Position numbers and translations under genes: made by a program. Positions 23,597 through 32,059 of a DNA stretch of 41,495 nt are shown piece by piece. Source of the DNA: an uncultured Faecalibacterium sp. Lineage in GTDB: Bacteria; Bacillota; Clostridia; Oscillospirales; Ruminococcaceae. The stretch's first letter is position 1; every line of letters starts with the position of its first letter. The notes under the pieces are model-generated. The model worked only from the letters and a program-made list of their open reading frames with translations, was not told where the DNA came from and did not search any database. The stretch covers positions 1 to 41,495 of the forward strand of contig CAKSWQ010000017.1 of assembly GCA_934512105.1 (NCBI GenBank). The letters are read 5' to 3'.

Positions 23597-24355
23597 ATGG
23601 ATAAAGTGAGATTCTTGATGTCGGATACTGGTGCTCAGATTACAGAAGCCTGCCGTGAGGCGCTGGAGCAAAAGGGCGTGGAAGTGACCGTTGTGGAAAA
23701 GGATGGAAATAAAGTTTTACAGAAGATGCTGGCCGTTCGCCCGCAGGTTGTGCTGTTGGATGCCTTTATGCCCGGGCTGGATGCGCTGGCAGTCAAGCAG
23801 CGCTACAACGCCGCAGGGGAGCGCCACACCTCGTTTTTTGTCACCGGTGCGTTCCAGAGTGAGGAAATGGTACAGGAACTGCTGGACGAGGGCTTTGCCT
23901 ACTATTTCGTCAAGCCCTTTGACGAGAGCGTCCTTGCCGCCCGGGTGCTCAAGGCAGCCAGCGGGCAGGAAAAGCACCTGCTCCACACCAGTGTGGACAG
24001 CGACGAGCTGACCGTTACCGAAATATTGCACCAGATCGGCGTCCCCGCCCACATCAAGGGCTACCAGTTCCTGCGGGATGCCATCCTGCTCACCATGAAC
24101 GAGCCGGAGTACATCAACGCCGTGACCAAGCGCCTGTACCCGGAAATCGCCAAGAAAAACGGCACCACCGCCAGCCGCGTGGAGCGCGCCATCCGCCACG
24201 CCATCGAGGTAGCATGGGACAGGGGAGACGTGGATACCCTCAACAGCTACTTCGGCTATACCATCCATAACCTGCGGGGTAAGCCTACGAACTCGGAGTT
24301 CATTGCAATGATTGCTGACAAAATGCGGCTGGATAAGCGGCAAAGGGTGGGGTAA
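23597..24355 (+). CDS. spo0A: Spo0A-type response regulator
   Basis: 252 aa. Master regulator of sporulation and stationary phase in Firmicutes. The receiver domain (1-120) has phosphoacceptor D55 ([12 protein letters not shown]), T83 and K106. The first acidic pair is reduced to S9-D10, where canonical Spo0A has Asp-Asp. The DNA-binding domain (about 138-245) is close to the family ([54 protein letters not shown]). TTGGAGG supports ATG 23597. It has its own promoter and follows spoIVB by 118 bp. In a lineage generally described as non-sporulating it may govern other stationary-phase genes. Confidence 0.93.
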   Translation: MDKVRFLMSDTGAQITEACREALEQKGVEVTVVEKDGNKVLQKMLAVRPQVVLLDAFMPGLDALAVKQRYNAAGERHTSFFVTGAFQSEEMVQELLDEGFAYYFVKPFDESVLAARVLKAASGQEKHLLHTSVDSDELTVTEILHQIGVPAHIKGYQFLRDAILLTMNEPEYINAVTKRLYPEIAKKNGTTASRVERAIRHAIEVAWDRGDVDTLNSYFGYTIHNLRGKPTNSEFIAMIADKMRLDKRQRVG

Positions 24356-24409
24356 ACAACCAATAAAAACAGGAACGGACACACAATTATAAAAACATGG
24401 GATAACACG

Positions 24410-24439
24410 GGCTTCATCTGAGAAAGGTGGAGCCTTTTC
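24410..24439 (+). terminator. Terminator of spo0A
   Basis: GGCTTCA pairs with TGGAGCC (one G-U), followed by TTTTCT. The alkD-like promoter -35 begins only a few bases later. Confidence 0.6.
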
Positions 24440-24442
24440 TCT

Positions 24443-24470
24443 TTGCATTTTCCCTTCCATCTGGTACAAT
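24443..24470 (+). promoter_or_regulatory. Promoter of the AlkD-like gene
   Basis: -35 TTGCAT (24443-24448), 16-bp spacer, -10 TACAAT (24465-24470). It excludes the in-frame ATGs at 24427 and 24469. Confidence 0.65.
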
Positions 24471-24492
24471 GGTGCAGAAGGGAAGTGACGAA

Positions 24493-25212
24493 ATGCCGGA
24501 AGTGGATGGGATCCGTGCACAGCTGTTTGCGCTGCAAGATAAGGAATATCAGGTCTTTTACAGCCGCCTGATGCCCACCCTGCCGCCGGAAACGGTGATC
24601 GGGGTGCGGGTGCCGCTGCTGCGCAGGCTGGCAAAGCAGCTGGCAGACACCCCGGAAGCGGAGGCTTTTCTGCAAGAACTGCCGCATTTTTATTATGAAG
24701 AAAACGCACTCCACGCCTTTCTGCTGGAGCCTGTCCGGGACTACGGCGCGGCGTTGGCGGCAACGGAGCGCTTTTTGCCCTATGTGGATAACTGGGCGGT
24801 CTGCGATAGCTTCAGCCCTAAGGTGTTTGCGCAGCATAAGCCGGAACTGCTGCCTGCGATCCGGCGCTGGCTGGGCTCTGACCGAACGTATACCGTGCGC
24901 TACGGGATCGGGATGCTGATGCGGTATTATCTGGACGACGCCTTCCAGCCGGAATATCTGGCCTGGGTGGCGGCAGTGCACAGCGAGGAATACTATGTCA
25001 ATATGATGCGGGCGTGGTATTTTGCTACCGCACTGGCAAAGCAGCCAGCAGCGGCGCTGCCGTGGCTGACCGAAAAGCGGCTGGACGTGTGGACGCATAA
25101 CAAGACCATCCAGAAAGCGGTAGAAAGCTACCGTATCCCCTCGGAACAAAAGCAGGCTTTGCGGGCACTGCGTATTCGTTCACAAAAGCTTTGCGAAGAA
25201 CGGCGCGTTTGA
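24493..25212 (+). CDS. AlkD-like DNA alkylation repair glycosylase
   Basis: 239 aa, HEAT-repeat DNA glycosylase family (COG4912-like), which removes alkylated purines. The segment GVRVPLLRRLAKQLA near the N-terminus and YVDNWAVCDSFSPK (about 98-111) are typical. The latter preserves the W-x3-D pattern of the AlkD catalytic site. YYVNMMRAWYFATALAKQ and HNKTIQKAVESYRIP near the C-terminus also fit. The start at 24493 is chosen from the promoter position and GAAGGGAAG upstream. Monocistronic, between spo0A and the pyrH cluster. Confidence 0.85.
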   Translation: MPEVDGIRAQLFALQDKEYQVFYSRLMPTLPPETVIGVRVPLLRRLAKQLADTPEAEAFLQELPHFYYEENALHAFLLEPVRDYGAALAATERFLPYVDNWAVCDSFSPKVFAQHKPELLPAIRRWLGSDRTYTVRYGIGMLMRYYLDDAFQPEYLAWVAAVHSEEYYVNMMRAWYFATALAKQPAAALPWLTEKRLDVWTHNKTIQKAVESYRIPSEQKQALRALRIRSQKLCEERRV

Positions 25213-25215
25213 CTG

Positions 25216-25244
25216 TTTACATTGTGGCAAATTTATTGTAAAAT
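25216..25244 (+). promoter_or_regulatory. Promoter of the pyrH cluster
   Basis: -35 TTTACA (25216-25221), 17-bp spacer, -10 TAAAAT (25239-25244). A small hairpin (GCCGGG/CCCGGC, 25261-25276) lies in the leader before pyrH. Confidence 0.75.
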
Positions 25245-25304
25245 AGAGTATAGTAAAAATGCCGGGGTTACCCGGCGAAAGATAAAACAGGTGGTGTTTG
25301 GATT

Positions 25305-26015
25305 ATGGCATTGAAATATAAGCGTATCCTTTTGAAGATCAGCGGCGAAGCGCTGGGCGGCGAAAAGGGCATGGGCTTTGACGAGCCCACTATGGACGCC
25401 ATTTGCGGCGGCGTGAAGAAAGCTCACGAGCTGGGCGTGCAGATCGGCATCGTTGTGGGCGGCGGCAACTTCTGGCGCGGCCGCTCCAGCGGTAAGATGG
25501 AGCGCACGCTGGCCGATAAGATCGGTATGCTGGCTACGGTGATGAACGCACTGGCTGTCTCTGACAAGCTGGAGCAGCTGGGGGTGCCCACCGAGGTGTT
25601 CACCTCGATCACCATGCCGCAGGTGGCACCTGCCTTTACCCGCAAGGACGCTCTGCGTGCCATGGATGAGGGCAAGATCGCTGTGTTCGGCGGCGGCACC
25701 GGCAATCCCTTCTTCTCTACCGATACGGCTACCGCGCTGCGCGCCGTGGAGGTGAGCGCCGATGTGATGTTCAAGGCAACCATGGTGGACGGCGTTTACG
25801 ATAAGGATCCACACAAGTACCCGGACGCCAAAAAGTACGATACCCTTACCTTTACCAAAGTGCTGGAGGATCAGCTGGCCGTTATGGACGGCACCGCAGC
25901 TACCCTGTGCCGCGACAACAAGCTGCCCATTCTGGTGTTTGATCTGGCCGACCCGGACAACATCGCACGGGCTGTGCAGGGCGAGAACGTGGGCACGCTG
26001 GTCTACGAGGGCTGA
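25305..26015 (+). CDS. pyrH: UMP kinase
   Basis: 236 aa. Amino-acid-kinase fold enzyme converting UMP to UDP. The N-terminus (YKRILLKISGEALGG), VVGGGNFWRGRSS and the GGGTGNPFFSTDTATALRA motif identify PyrH. CAGGTGG lies upstream of the ATG. It heads the pyrH-frr-uppS-cdsA-dxr-rseP-ispG-polC order widely conserved in Firmicutes. The rpsB-tsf pair that often precedes it is absent; an AlkD-like gene is there instead. Confidence 0.97.
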   Translation: MALKYKRILLKISGEALGGEKGMGFDEPTMDAICGGVKKAHELGVQIGIVVGGGNFWRGRSSGKMERTLADKIGMLATVMNALAVSDKLEQLGVPTEVFTSITMPQVAPAFTRKDALRAMDEGKIAVFGGGTGNPFFSTDTATALRAVEVSADVMFKATMVDGVYDKDPHKYPDAKKYDTLTFTKVLEDQLAVMDGTAATLCRDNKLPILVFDLADPDNIARAVQGENVGTLVYEG

Positions 26016-26118
26016 GCATAGCACCCCGGTGCAACTGCATACGATTGGATAGAGCAGCAGCGGCGCAGTGCGCTGCCTGCATGGATCAATAGAATAAAGA
26101 AACAGGAGAACAACGACA

Positions 26119-26673
26119 ATGAGCAGCAACACCAAGGTTTTCGAAGATAAGATGAAGAGCTCTGTGGAGCATCTGAGCCGCGAGCTGGCCGCTGTGCGCG
26201 CAGGCCGTGCAAACCCCGCTGTGCTGGATAAGGTCCTTGTGGATTACTACGGTGCCCCCACGCCCATCCAGCAGGTGGCCGCTGTGGCCGTCTCTGAGGC
26301 ACGCACCCTCACCATCACCCCTTGGGACCGCACCCTGCTGCGTCCCATCAGCAAGGCGATCATGGCCAGCGATGTGGGCATCACCCCCATTGACGACGGT
26401 GTTACCATCCGCCTGAACTTCCCCGCACCCAACGAGGAGCGCCGCAAGCAGCTGGCTAAGGAGGTCTCCAAGCTGGGCGAGGACGCCAAGGTGGCTGTGC
26501 GCAACGTGCGCCGCGACGCCATGGATAAGGCCAAGGCTATGAAAAAGGCCGGCGAGCTGACCGAGGACACCCAGAAGACCATGGAAGAGGATGTCCAGAA
26601 GCTGACCGATAAGTATATCAAGAACATTGATGCTGCCGTGGAAGAAAAGCAGAAGGAGATCATGGCCGTCTGA
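26119..26673 (+). CDS. frr: Ribosome recycling factor
   Basis: 184 aa, full length. Splits post-termination ribosomes with EF-G. Signatures include ELAAVRAGRANPAVLDKVLV, DYYGAPTPIQQVAAV and the C-terminal helix EEDVQKLTDKYIKNIDA. CAGGAGAAC precedes the ATG. It follows pyrH by 103 bp, and a terminator-like hairpin follows it. Confidence 0.97.
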   Translation: MSSNTKVFEDKMKSSVEHLSRELAAVRAGRANPAVLDKVLVDYYGAPTPIQQVAAVAVSEARTLTITPWDRTLLRPISKAIMASDVGITPIDDGVTIRLNFPAPNEERRKQLAKEVSKLGEDAKVAVRNVRRDAMDKAKAMKKAGELTEDTQKTMEEDVQKLTDKYIKNIDAAVEEKQKEIMAV

Positions 26674-26700
26674 TCCGCAGCACACAATAACGATTGGGAG

Positions 26701-26736
26701 GTGCCGTGCGCTGGTGAAAGGTGCGCGGCACTTTTT
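26701..26736 (+). terminator. Terminator/attenuator between frr and uppS
   Basis: GTGCCGTGCGC pairs with GTGCGCGGCAC (11 bp, two wobbles) around a 9-base loop, followed by T5. It has intrinsic-terminator form within a conserved operon. Confidence 0.7.
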
Positions 26737-26766
26737 GCAGGGCAGCTCTGCTGCCGGGAGGTATAA

Positions 26767-27480
26767 ATGGCACACCCCAAAGAATTTGCCGAGGGGCTTT
26801 CCATCGGCATCATCATGGACGGCAATGGCCGCTGGGCGAAAAACCGCGGCCTGCCCCGCACCGCAGGACACAAAAAGGGTGCGGCGGTGTTCAAGGATAT
26901 TGCCAACTACTGCGATGAACTTGGCGTAGCATCGGTGTATTTCTACGCATTCTCCACCGAGAACTGGAAGCGCCCGCTGGAAGAGGTGGGTGCCATCATG
27001 AAGCTGTTCGCCCAGTACCTCATCGAGGGCTTTGACTACAAGAACCGCAATATCCGCATCAAGTTCTTAGGCGACCGCACCGCGCTGGACCCCAAGCTGC
27101 AAAAGATGATGAACGAGCTGGAAGGGGACTCTGCCTGCAAGACCGGCATGACCCTGAACATCGCCATCAACTACGGCGGCCGCCCGGAGATCGTGCGGGC
27201 AGCGCAGCAGCTGGCTGCAAAAGCCGCGGCAGGCGAGATCCGCCCTGAAGATATCAATGAGCAGATGATGAGCGATGCCATGTACACCGCCGGACAGAAG
27301 GATCCGGACTTTATTCTGCGTCCCAGCGGAGAAAAGCGGCTGTCCAACTTCATGCTCTGGCAGGCTGCCTATTCGGAGCTGGTGGAGATGGATGTGCTCT
27401 GGCCGGACTTTACCCGCGCCGATCTGGACACCGCCATTGAGGAGTTTAACCACCGCAGCCGCCGGTTCGGCGGCATCTGA
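26767..27480 (+). CDS. uppS: Isoprenyl transferase (undecaprenyl diphosphate synthase)
   Basis: 237 aa. cis-Prenyltransferase that makes the C55 carrier lipid for wall synthesis. Catalytic Asp18 lies in IIMDGNGRWAKNRG; further signatures are YFYAFSTENWKRP, LNIAINYGGRPEIV and DFILRPSGEKRLSNFMLW. GGGAGG precedes the ATG. It follows frr after an attenuator-like hairpin. Downstream lies a 161-bp inverted-repeat element before cdsA. Confidence 0.97.
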   Translation: MAHPKEFAEGLSIGIIMDGNGRWAKNRGLPRTAGHKKGAAVFKDIANYCDELGVASVYFYAFSTENWKRPLEEVGAIMKLFAQYLIEGFDYKNRNIRIKFLGDRTALDPKLQKMMNELEGDSACKTGMTLNIAINYGGRPEIVRAAQQLAAKAAAGEIRPEDINEQMMSDAMYTAGQKDPDFILRPSGEKRLSNFMLWQAAYSELVEMDVLWPDFTRADLDTAIEEFNHRSRRFGGI

Positions 27481-27515
27481 GCGGTTCAGTATCCGTATTG
27501 CAAACCCCGTACTCA

Positions 27516-27676
27516 GGGTGTATCTGAAAAGTCGAAAATTTAGTCTATTTCTACAAACACAGCTGGATTTTGCGTTAAACAGCCTTGAAATCCACAAAGG
27601 ATTCCTGCGGCTGTCTGCCTTAAATCCCGCTTGTGCTTGCGAAATATTCGTCATTTTCTTTGTTTTCAGATACACC
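27516..27676. mobile_element. MITE-like element with perfect 14-bp terminal inverted repeats
   Basis: GGTGTATCTGAAAA (27517-27530) and its exact reverse complement (27663-27676) bound about 160 bp of AT-richer DNA. The similarity continues inward (GAAAAT in both arms). Smaller nested arms (ACAGC/GCTGT, GGATTT/AAATCC) let the whole unit fold into a long hairpin. TCA flanks both ends, a possible 3-bp target duplication of TNA type if the left end starts at 27516. No coding capacity. It sits in the uppS-cdsA gap. Confidence 0.6.
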
Positions 27677-27771
27677 TCAAGGTGCGGACCCGGCAGATCC
27701 GGTACTTCCTCGGGTCGGAGCGCTTACCCCGCAAGGGGCTGCTGCCGGAAGAACAAAGGAGATCGAAACCT

Positions 27772-28632
27772 ATGAAAACACGCATTATTACTGCGATCGT
27801 GGGCATTCTGGTGCTCATTGGCGTGATGTTTACCTTCAACACCATGGTGTTCAATCTGGTGATCGCAGCCATCACCCTGATCGCCATCCACGAGATTTAC
27901 AACGCCCTCGGCTTTGAAAAAAAGGACTGGCTCATGTACGCAGTGCTGGTACCCTACACATTGCTGGTCATGCTTTCCAGCTACAGCGCCATGCGCAAGC
28001 TGGTCATGCCCGTGTCCTTTGTGCTGGTCACCTTTTTTGCCATCTATCTGGTGGTGCGCAACGGCACCATCAGCTACCAGAAGGCCAGCGGTCTTTTGGT
28101 GTTTTCGGGCATCGTGATCTTCTGTTTTTACTCCTTCATCCTGCTCAAGGAGCGCCTGCCGGTGGAAAAATTCGGCTATGATGCGGTTTTCTTCATTCTG
28201 CTCATCCTCTGCTTTGCATGGGGCGGCGATACCTGCGCCTACTTTGCAGGCCGCGCCTTCGGCAAGCATAAGTTGTGCCCGGTGGTCAGCCCCAAAAAGA
28301 CGGTGGAGGGTGCCATCGGCGGCGTGCTGGGCACTATGGTGTTCGGCGTGGTCGCTACCCTCATCTACTCCATGGCGGCAAACCGCATGGAGGCCTTTAC
28401 CCGCTCTAATATCGGCGTTTCCATGTATGTGATCATCGCGCTGCTGGGCTGCATCGCCGCGGTGCTGGGTATCTACGGCGACCTGTTTGCCAGCGTGGTC
28501 AAGCGCCAGTGCGGCATCAAGGACTACGGCACCATCTTCCCGGGTCACGGCGGCATTCTGGACCGCTTCGACAGCGTGATGTTCATTGCACCCTTCGTGA
28601 CCATGGTCATCACTGCCGTATTCTATGTCTGA
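27772..28632 (+). CDS. cdsA: Phosphatidate cytidylyltransferase
   Basis: 286 aa, about eight membrane segments. Makes CDP-diacylglycerol for phospholipid synthesis. The C-terminal CdsA signature is present (KDYGTIFPGHGGILDRFDSV), with SPKKTVEGAIGGVLG and WGGDTCAYFAGRAFGKHK upstream. ATG 27772 has AAAGGAG 10 bases upstream; the open frame begins earlier only because the intergenic element is open in this frame. dxr follows after 19 bp. Confidence 0.95.
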   Translation: MKTRIITAIVGILVLIGVMFTFNTMVFNLVIAAITLIAIHEIYNALGFEKKDWLMYAVLVPYTLLVMLSSYSAMRKLVMPVSFVLVTFFAIYLVVRNGTISYQKASGLLVFSGIVIFCFYSFILLKERLPVEKFGYDAVFFILLILCFAWGGDTCAYFAGRAFGKHKLCPVVSPKKTVEGAIGGVLGTMVFGVVATLIYSMAANRMEAFTRSNIGVSMYVIIALLGCIAAVLGIYGDLFASVVKRQCGIKDYGTIFPGHGGILDRFDSVMFIAPFVTMVITAVFYV

Positions 28633-28651
28633 TACAGGGGAGGAAATTATT

Positions 28652-29803
28652 ATGACTAAAAAAATTACGCTGCTGGGCTCTACCGGTTCCATCGGTACCC
28701 AGAGTCTGGATGTCATCCGCGCCCAAGGGTACGAGGTCTACGGCCTTTCTGCCCACAGCCATGTGGAAAAGATCTTACAGCAGATCGAAGAGTTCCACCC
28801 GAAATACGTCTGTATGACCGACCCGGATGCTGCCGCAAAGCTGGATGCTGCGCTGGCAGGCCGGGCAAATGCACCCAAGCTGCTCACCGGCCCGGAGGGG
28901 CTGAAAGAGCTTGCTGCGCTGGATGGCCCGGATGTGGTGCTGAACAGCGTGGTGGGCATTGCCGGTCTTGGAGCCAGCCTGTGCGCCATTGAGAGCGGCC
29001 ACGACTTGGCGCTGGCCAACAAGGAAAGCCTTGTCACCGGCGGCCATCTGGTCACGCAGGCTGTGGAAAAGCACGGGGTGCAGCTGCTTCCTGTGGACAG
29101 CGAGCATTCTGCCATCTTCCAGTGCCTGCAGGATAAGGAGAGCGCTCCCAGCCTGACCAAAATTCTGCTCACGGCCTCCGGCGGTCCCTTCTTTGGCATG
29201 ACCACCGAACAGCTGCGCGGCAAGACCCGTGCAGACGCCCTCAAGCACCCTAACTGGAATATGGGCGCGAAGATCACCATCGACTCCGCTACCCTGATGA
29301 ACAAGGGTCTGGAGTTGATCGAAGCCGTGTGGCTCTTTGGTCTGCCGCCGGAAAAAATTCAGATCGTGGTGCAGCGCCAGAGTATCGTCCATTCTGCGGT
29401 GCAGTTCAGCGATAATTCGATCATTGCCCAGCTGGGTGTGCCGGATATGCGCATCCCCATCCAGTACGCCCTGACCTACCCCAAGCGTGTGCCGGGCGTA
29501 GTGCCGGAGCTGGACTTTACCACCCTGAAGCTGCTCACCTTCGATGTGGCCGACGAAGAGACCTTCCGCTGTCTTGCCGCCTGTAAAAAGGCTATCCGCA
29601 AGGGCGGCCTTGGCCCCTGCGCCGCCAACGGTGCCAACGAGGAAGCCGTTAAGCTGTTCCTTGAGGATAAGATCGGCTTTTTGGATATCGGCCGCTTGGT
29701 GGAGGCTGTTGTGGACAGCGACAGCTTTGGCGGCGATTATACGCTGGCAGACGTGTACGAGTGCGACCGCATGGCGCGCGCATTCGTACGGGCACACCTG
29801 TAA
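28652..29803 (+). CDS. dxr: 1-deoxy-D-xylulose 5-phosphate reductoisomerase
   Basis: 383 aa. Second step of the non-mevalonate isoprenoid pathway (NADPH, Mn/Mg). The NADPH motif is at the N-terminus (ITLLGSTGSIGTQSLDV), then ALANKESLVTGGHLV, PVDSEHSAIFQCL and LTASGGPFFG, with NPNW-like HPNWNMGAKITIDSATLMNK. ATG 28652 has GGGGAGGAAA upstream; an in-frame ATG at 28625 overlaps the end of cdsA and lacks a site. Supplies precursors together with ispG and uppS in this cluster. Confidence 0.97.
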   Translation: MTKKITLLGSTGSIGTQSLDVIRAQGYEVYGLSAHSHVEKILQQIEEFHPKYVCMTDPDAAAKLDAALAGRANAPKLLTGPEGLKELAALDGPDVVLNSVVGIAGLGASLCAIESGHDLALANKESLVTGGHLVTQAVEKHGVQLLPVDSEHSAIFQCLQDKESAPSLTKILLTASGGPFFGMTTEQLRGKTRADALKHPNWNMGAKITIDSATLMNKGLELIEAVWLFGLPPEKIQIVVQRQSIVHSAVQFSDNSIIAQLGVPDMRIPIQYALTYPKRVPGVVPELDFTTLKLLTFDVADEETFRCLAACKKAIRKGGLGPCAANGANEEAVKLFLEDKIGFLDIGRLVEAVVDSDSFGGDYTLADVYECDRMARAFVRAHL

Positions 29804-29870
29804 CGCTTTATCAGTATTCTACGTCCAGGCGCTGTTTTCGTAATAGCTCCGGGGCGATATGGGAGAACGA

Positions 29871-30983
29871 ATGTCTTTTATTATCACCATCCTTGCCGCG
29901 CTGTTCGTGTTCAGTGCGGTGATCGCCATCCACGAGTTCGGGCACTTTGCCGTGGCAAAGCTCTGCGGCATTCAGGTCAACGAGTTTTCCATCGGTATGG
30001 GGCCGGTGCTCTGGAAAAAGAACCGTAAGGGCACCCAGTACAGCCTGCGCGCCCTGCCGGTGGGCGGCTTTGTGGCGCTGGAAGGGGAGGAAAGCCCTGA
30101 AAGCCAGCAGGCAGAAGCCAACCACGCGGCGCAGGAGCAGCCCGCCCCGGAGACCGAAGCACCCGTGCAGCCCACTGGCATTCCTTTAAACGAAGCGCCG
30201 GTATGGCAGCGGGTACTGGTCATGGTAGCCGGTGCAGTCATGAACTTTGTACTGGGCTTTGTGGTGCTGGTGATCCTCATCACCGCCCAGAACGAGCCCA
30301 TCACCAGCAAGACCATCTACGCCATTCAGGACGGTGCCCTCTGCGGGCAGACCGGCCTGCAGGCAGGGGACAAGGTGCTGGCGGTGAACGGCCGTCGCTG
30401 CTTTGTGGCCAACGATATCCTTTACGAGCTGGTGCGCACGGAATCTTACAGTGCGGATTTCACCGTACTGCGGGACAGCCAAAAGGTGCAGCTGCCGGGG
30501 GTGCAGTTCGATACATGGCAGGACGAAAAGGGCGAGACCCACATGAGCATCGGTTTTTCCGTCTACGGGTTGGAAAAGACCCCCGGCAACGTGCTGCGGG
30601 AGGCGGGCAACAGCGTGCTGTACTATGGGCGCATCGTGTTCACCTCCCTTGTGGACTTAGTGCGCGGGCGGGAGAGCATCAACAACCTCTCCGGCCCGGT
30701 GGGCATTGTGTCGGCCATCGGGCAGGCCGCCAGCTACGGCTGGCAGGATCTGCTGGAACTGCTGGCGCTCATTACCGTCAATCTTGGCATCTTCAACCTG
30801 CTGCCCTTCCCGGCACTGGATGGTGGCAAGGTGGTATTTTTAGTCATTGAAGGCGTCACCGGCCATGCAGTGCCGGAAAAGCTGCAAAGCGTGCTCACCC
30901 TTGCAACCTTCGGGCTGCTGTTCGGGCTGATGCTCTTTGCAACCTACAACGATATTCTCCGGCTCATCACCGGGACAGTATAA
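29871..30983 (+). CDS. rseP: RIP zinc metalloprotease (site-2 protease)
   Basis: 370 aa. Intramembrane protease that cleaves anti-sigma factors or signal-peptide remnants. The zinc motif H21-E-F-G-H25 is in the first membrane segment. A PDZ domain follows (about 150-230; TGLQAGDKVLAVNGRRC), and the third ligand lies in FPALDGGKVVF near the C-terminus. A Glu/Gln/Pro-rich insertion of about 35 residues (EESPESQQAEANHAAQ onward) precedes the second membrane segment. Two starts are possible: ATG 29871 (GGGAG 5 bases upstream) or ATG 29859 (GGGG upstream). The former leaves a short N-terminus typical of the family. Confidence 0.94.
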   Translation: MSFIITILAALFVFSAVIAIHEFGHFAVAKLCGIQVNEFSIGMGPVLWKKNRKGTQYSLRALPVGGFVALEGEESPESQQAEANHAAQEQPAPETEAPVQPTGIPLNEAPVWQRVLVMVAGAVMNFVLGFVVLVILITAQNEPITSKTIYAIQDGALCGQTGLQAGDKVLAVNGRRCFVANDILYELVRTESYSADFTVLRDSQKVQLPGVQFDTWQDEKGETHMSIGFSVYGLEKTPGNVLREAGNSVLYYGRIVFTSLVDLVRGRESINNLSGPVGIVSAIGQAASYGWQDLLELLALITVNLGIFNLLPFPALDGGKVVFLVIEGVTGHAVPEKLQSVLTLATFGLLFGLMLFATYNDILRLITGTV

Positions 30984-30998
30984 GAAAGGGGAACCCTT

Positions 30999-32045
30999 AT
31001 GCGGCAGAAAAAACGCGAAGTAAAGATCGGTAATGTGACCATCGGCGGCAGCAACCCTATTGCGGTGCAGACCATGCTCAATGTGCCGGTGGAGGACATT
31101 GAGGGCAATGTGGCGCAGGCCAAGCGGTGCGAGGCAGCAGGCTGTCAGATCCTGCGGGTGACCTGCCCCAGTCCGGCCGATGCAAAGTGCATCGAGGCCG
31201 TCAAAAACGCAGTGAACATCCCCATTGTGGCGGATATTCACTTTGACTACAAAGCGGCGCTGGCCTGCGCAGACGTGGGCGTGGATAAGATCCGCATCAA
31301 CCCGGGCAACATCGGCGATGATGACCGGGTAAAGGCGGTGGTGGATGCCTGCCAGCAGAAGAACATCCCCATCCGCATCGGCGTCAACGGCGGCAGTCTG
31401 GAAAAGCACATTCTGGCCCGCTACGGTGCCCCCACCCCGGAGGCGATGGTGGAAAGCGCTTTGTACCATGTGCGGCTGCTGGAAAAGTTCGATTTTAACA
31501 ACATTGTCATCTCCATCAAAAACTCCAACGTGCCCCGCATGATGGAGGCCTACCGCCAGCTCAGCGCCGTCACCGATTACCCGCTCCATGTGGGCGTCAC
31601 CGAGGCCGGCACCTATCAGATGGGTCTGTTGAAAAGCGGCATGGGCATCGGCGGGATGCTGCTGGAGGGCATCGGCGACACCATCCGCGTGTCGCTGGCT
31701 GCCGAACCGGAAAAAGAGGTGGAGGCAGGCTTCAACATCCTGCGCGCCGTGGGCTTCCCCGTCACCGGGCCGGAGGTCATCACCTGTCCCACCTGCGGCC
31801 GAACTCAGTACCCCTGCACCGAGATCGCAAACGAGGTGGAAAAGCGTCTTCAGGGCTATAAAAAGTCCATCAAGGTAGCCGTGATGGGCTGCGTTGTCAA
31901 CGGCCCCGGCGAAGCGCGCGAAGCTGATATCGGTATTGCAGGCGGCAAGGGCGAGGCCGTGCTCTTCATCCACGGCCAGCCCATCAAAAAGCTGACCGGC
32001 GATAACATTCTGGATCAGTTCATGGACGAGATCTATAAACTGTAA
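30999..32045 (+). CDS. ispG: 4-hydroxy-3-methylbut-2-en-1-yl diphosphate synthase
   Basis: 348 aa. Iron-sulfur enzyme of the late DXP pathway, making HMBPP. N-terminal RQKKREVKIGNVTIGGSNPI and VPIVADIHFDYKAAL-like segment are diagnostic. The [4Fe-4S] ligands are in CPTCGRTQYPC and in the motif GCVVNGPGEAREADIGIAGG. AAAGGGG lies upstream of the ATG. The gene follows rseP by 15 bp, and the Fic gene follows it by 14 bp. Confidence 0.97.
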   Translation: MRQKKREVKIGNVTIGGSNPIAVQTMLNVPVEDIEGNVAQAKRCEAAGCQILRVTCPSPADAKCIEAVKNAVNIPIVADIHFDYKAALACADVGVDKIRINPGNIGDDDRVKAVVDACQQKNIPIRIGVNGGSLEKHILARYGAPTPEAMVESALYHVRLLEKFDFNNIVISIKNSNVPRMMEAYRQLSAVTDYPLHVGVTEAGTYQMGLLKSGMGIGGMLLEGIGDTIRVSLAAEPEKEVEAGFNILRAVGFPVTGPEVITCPTCGRTQYPCTEIANEVEKRLQGYKKSIKVAVMGCVVNGPGEAREADIGIAGGKGEAVLFIHGQPIKKLTGDNILDQFMDEIYKL

Positions 32046-32059
32046 GACGGGAGTGTTTT

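Noticed and set aside
22222..23598. A 458-codon open frame antisense to spoIVB
   Set aside because: SpoIVB on the other strand has intact catalytic motifs; the antisense frame has none.
28775..29797. A 340-codon open frame antisense to dxr
   Set aside because: Shadow of dxr without start signals or domains.
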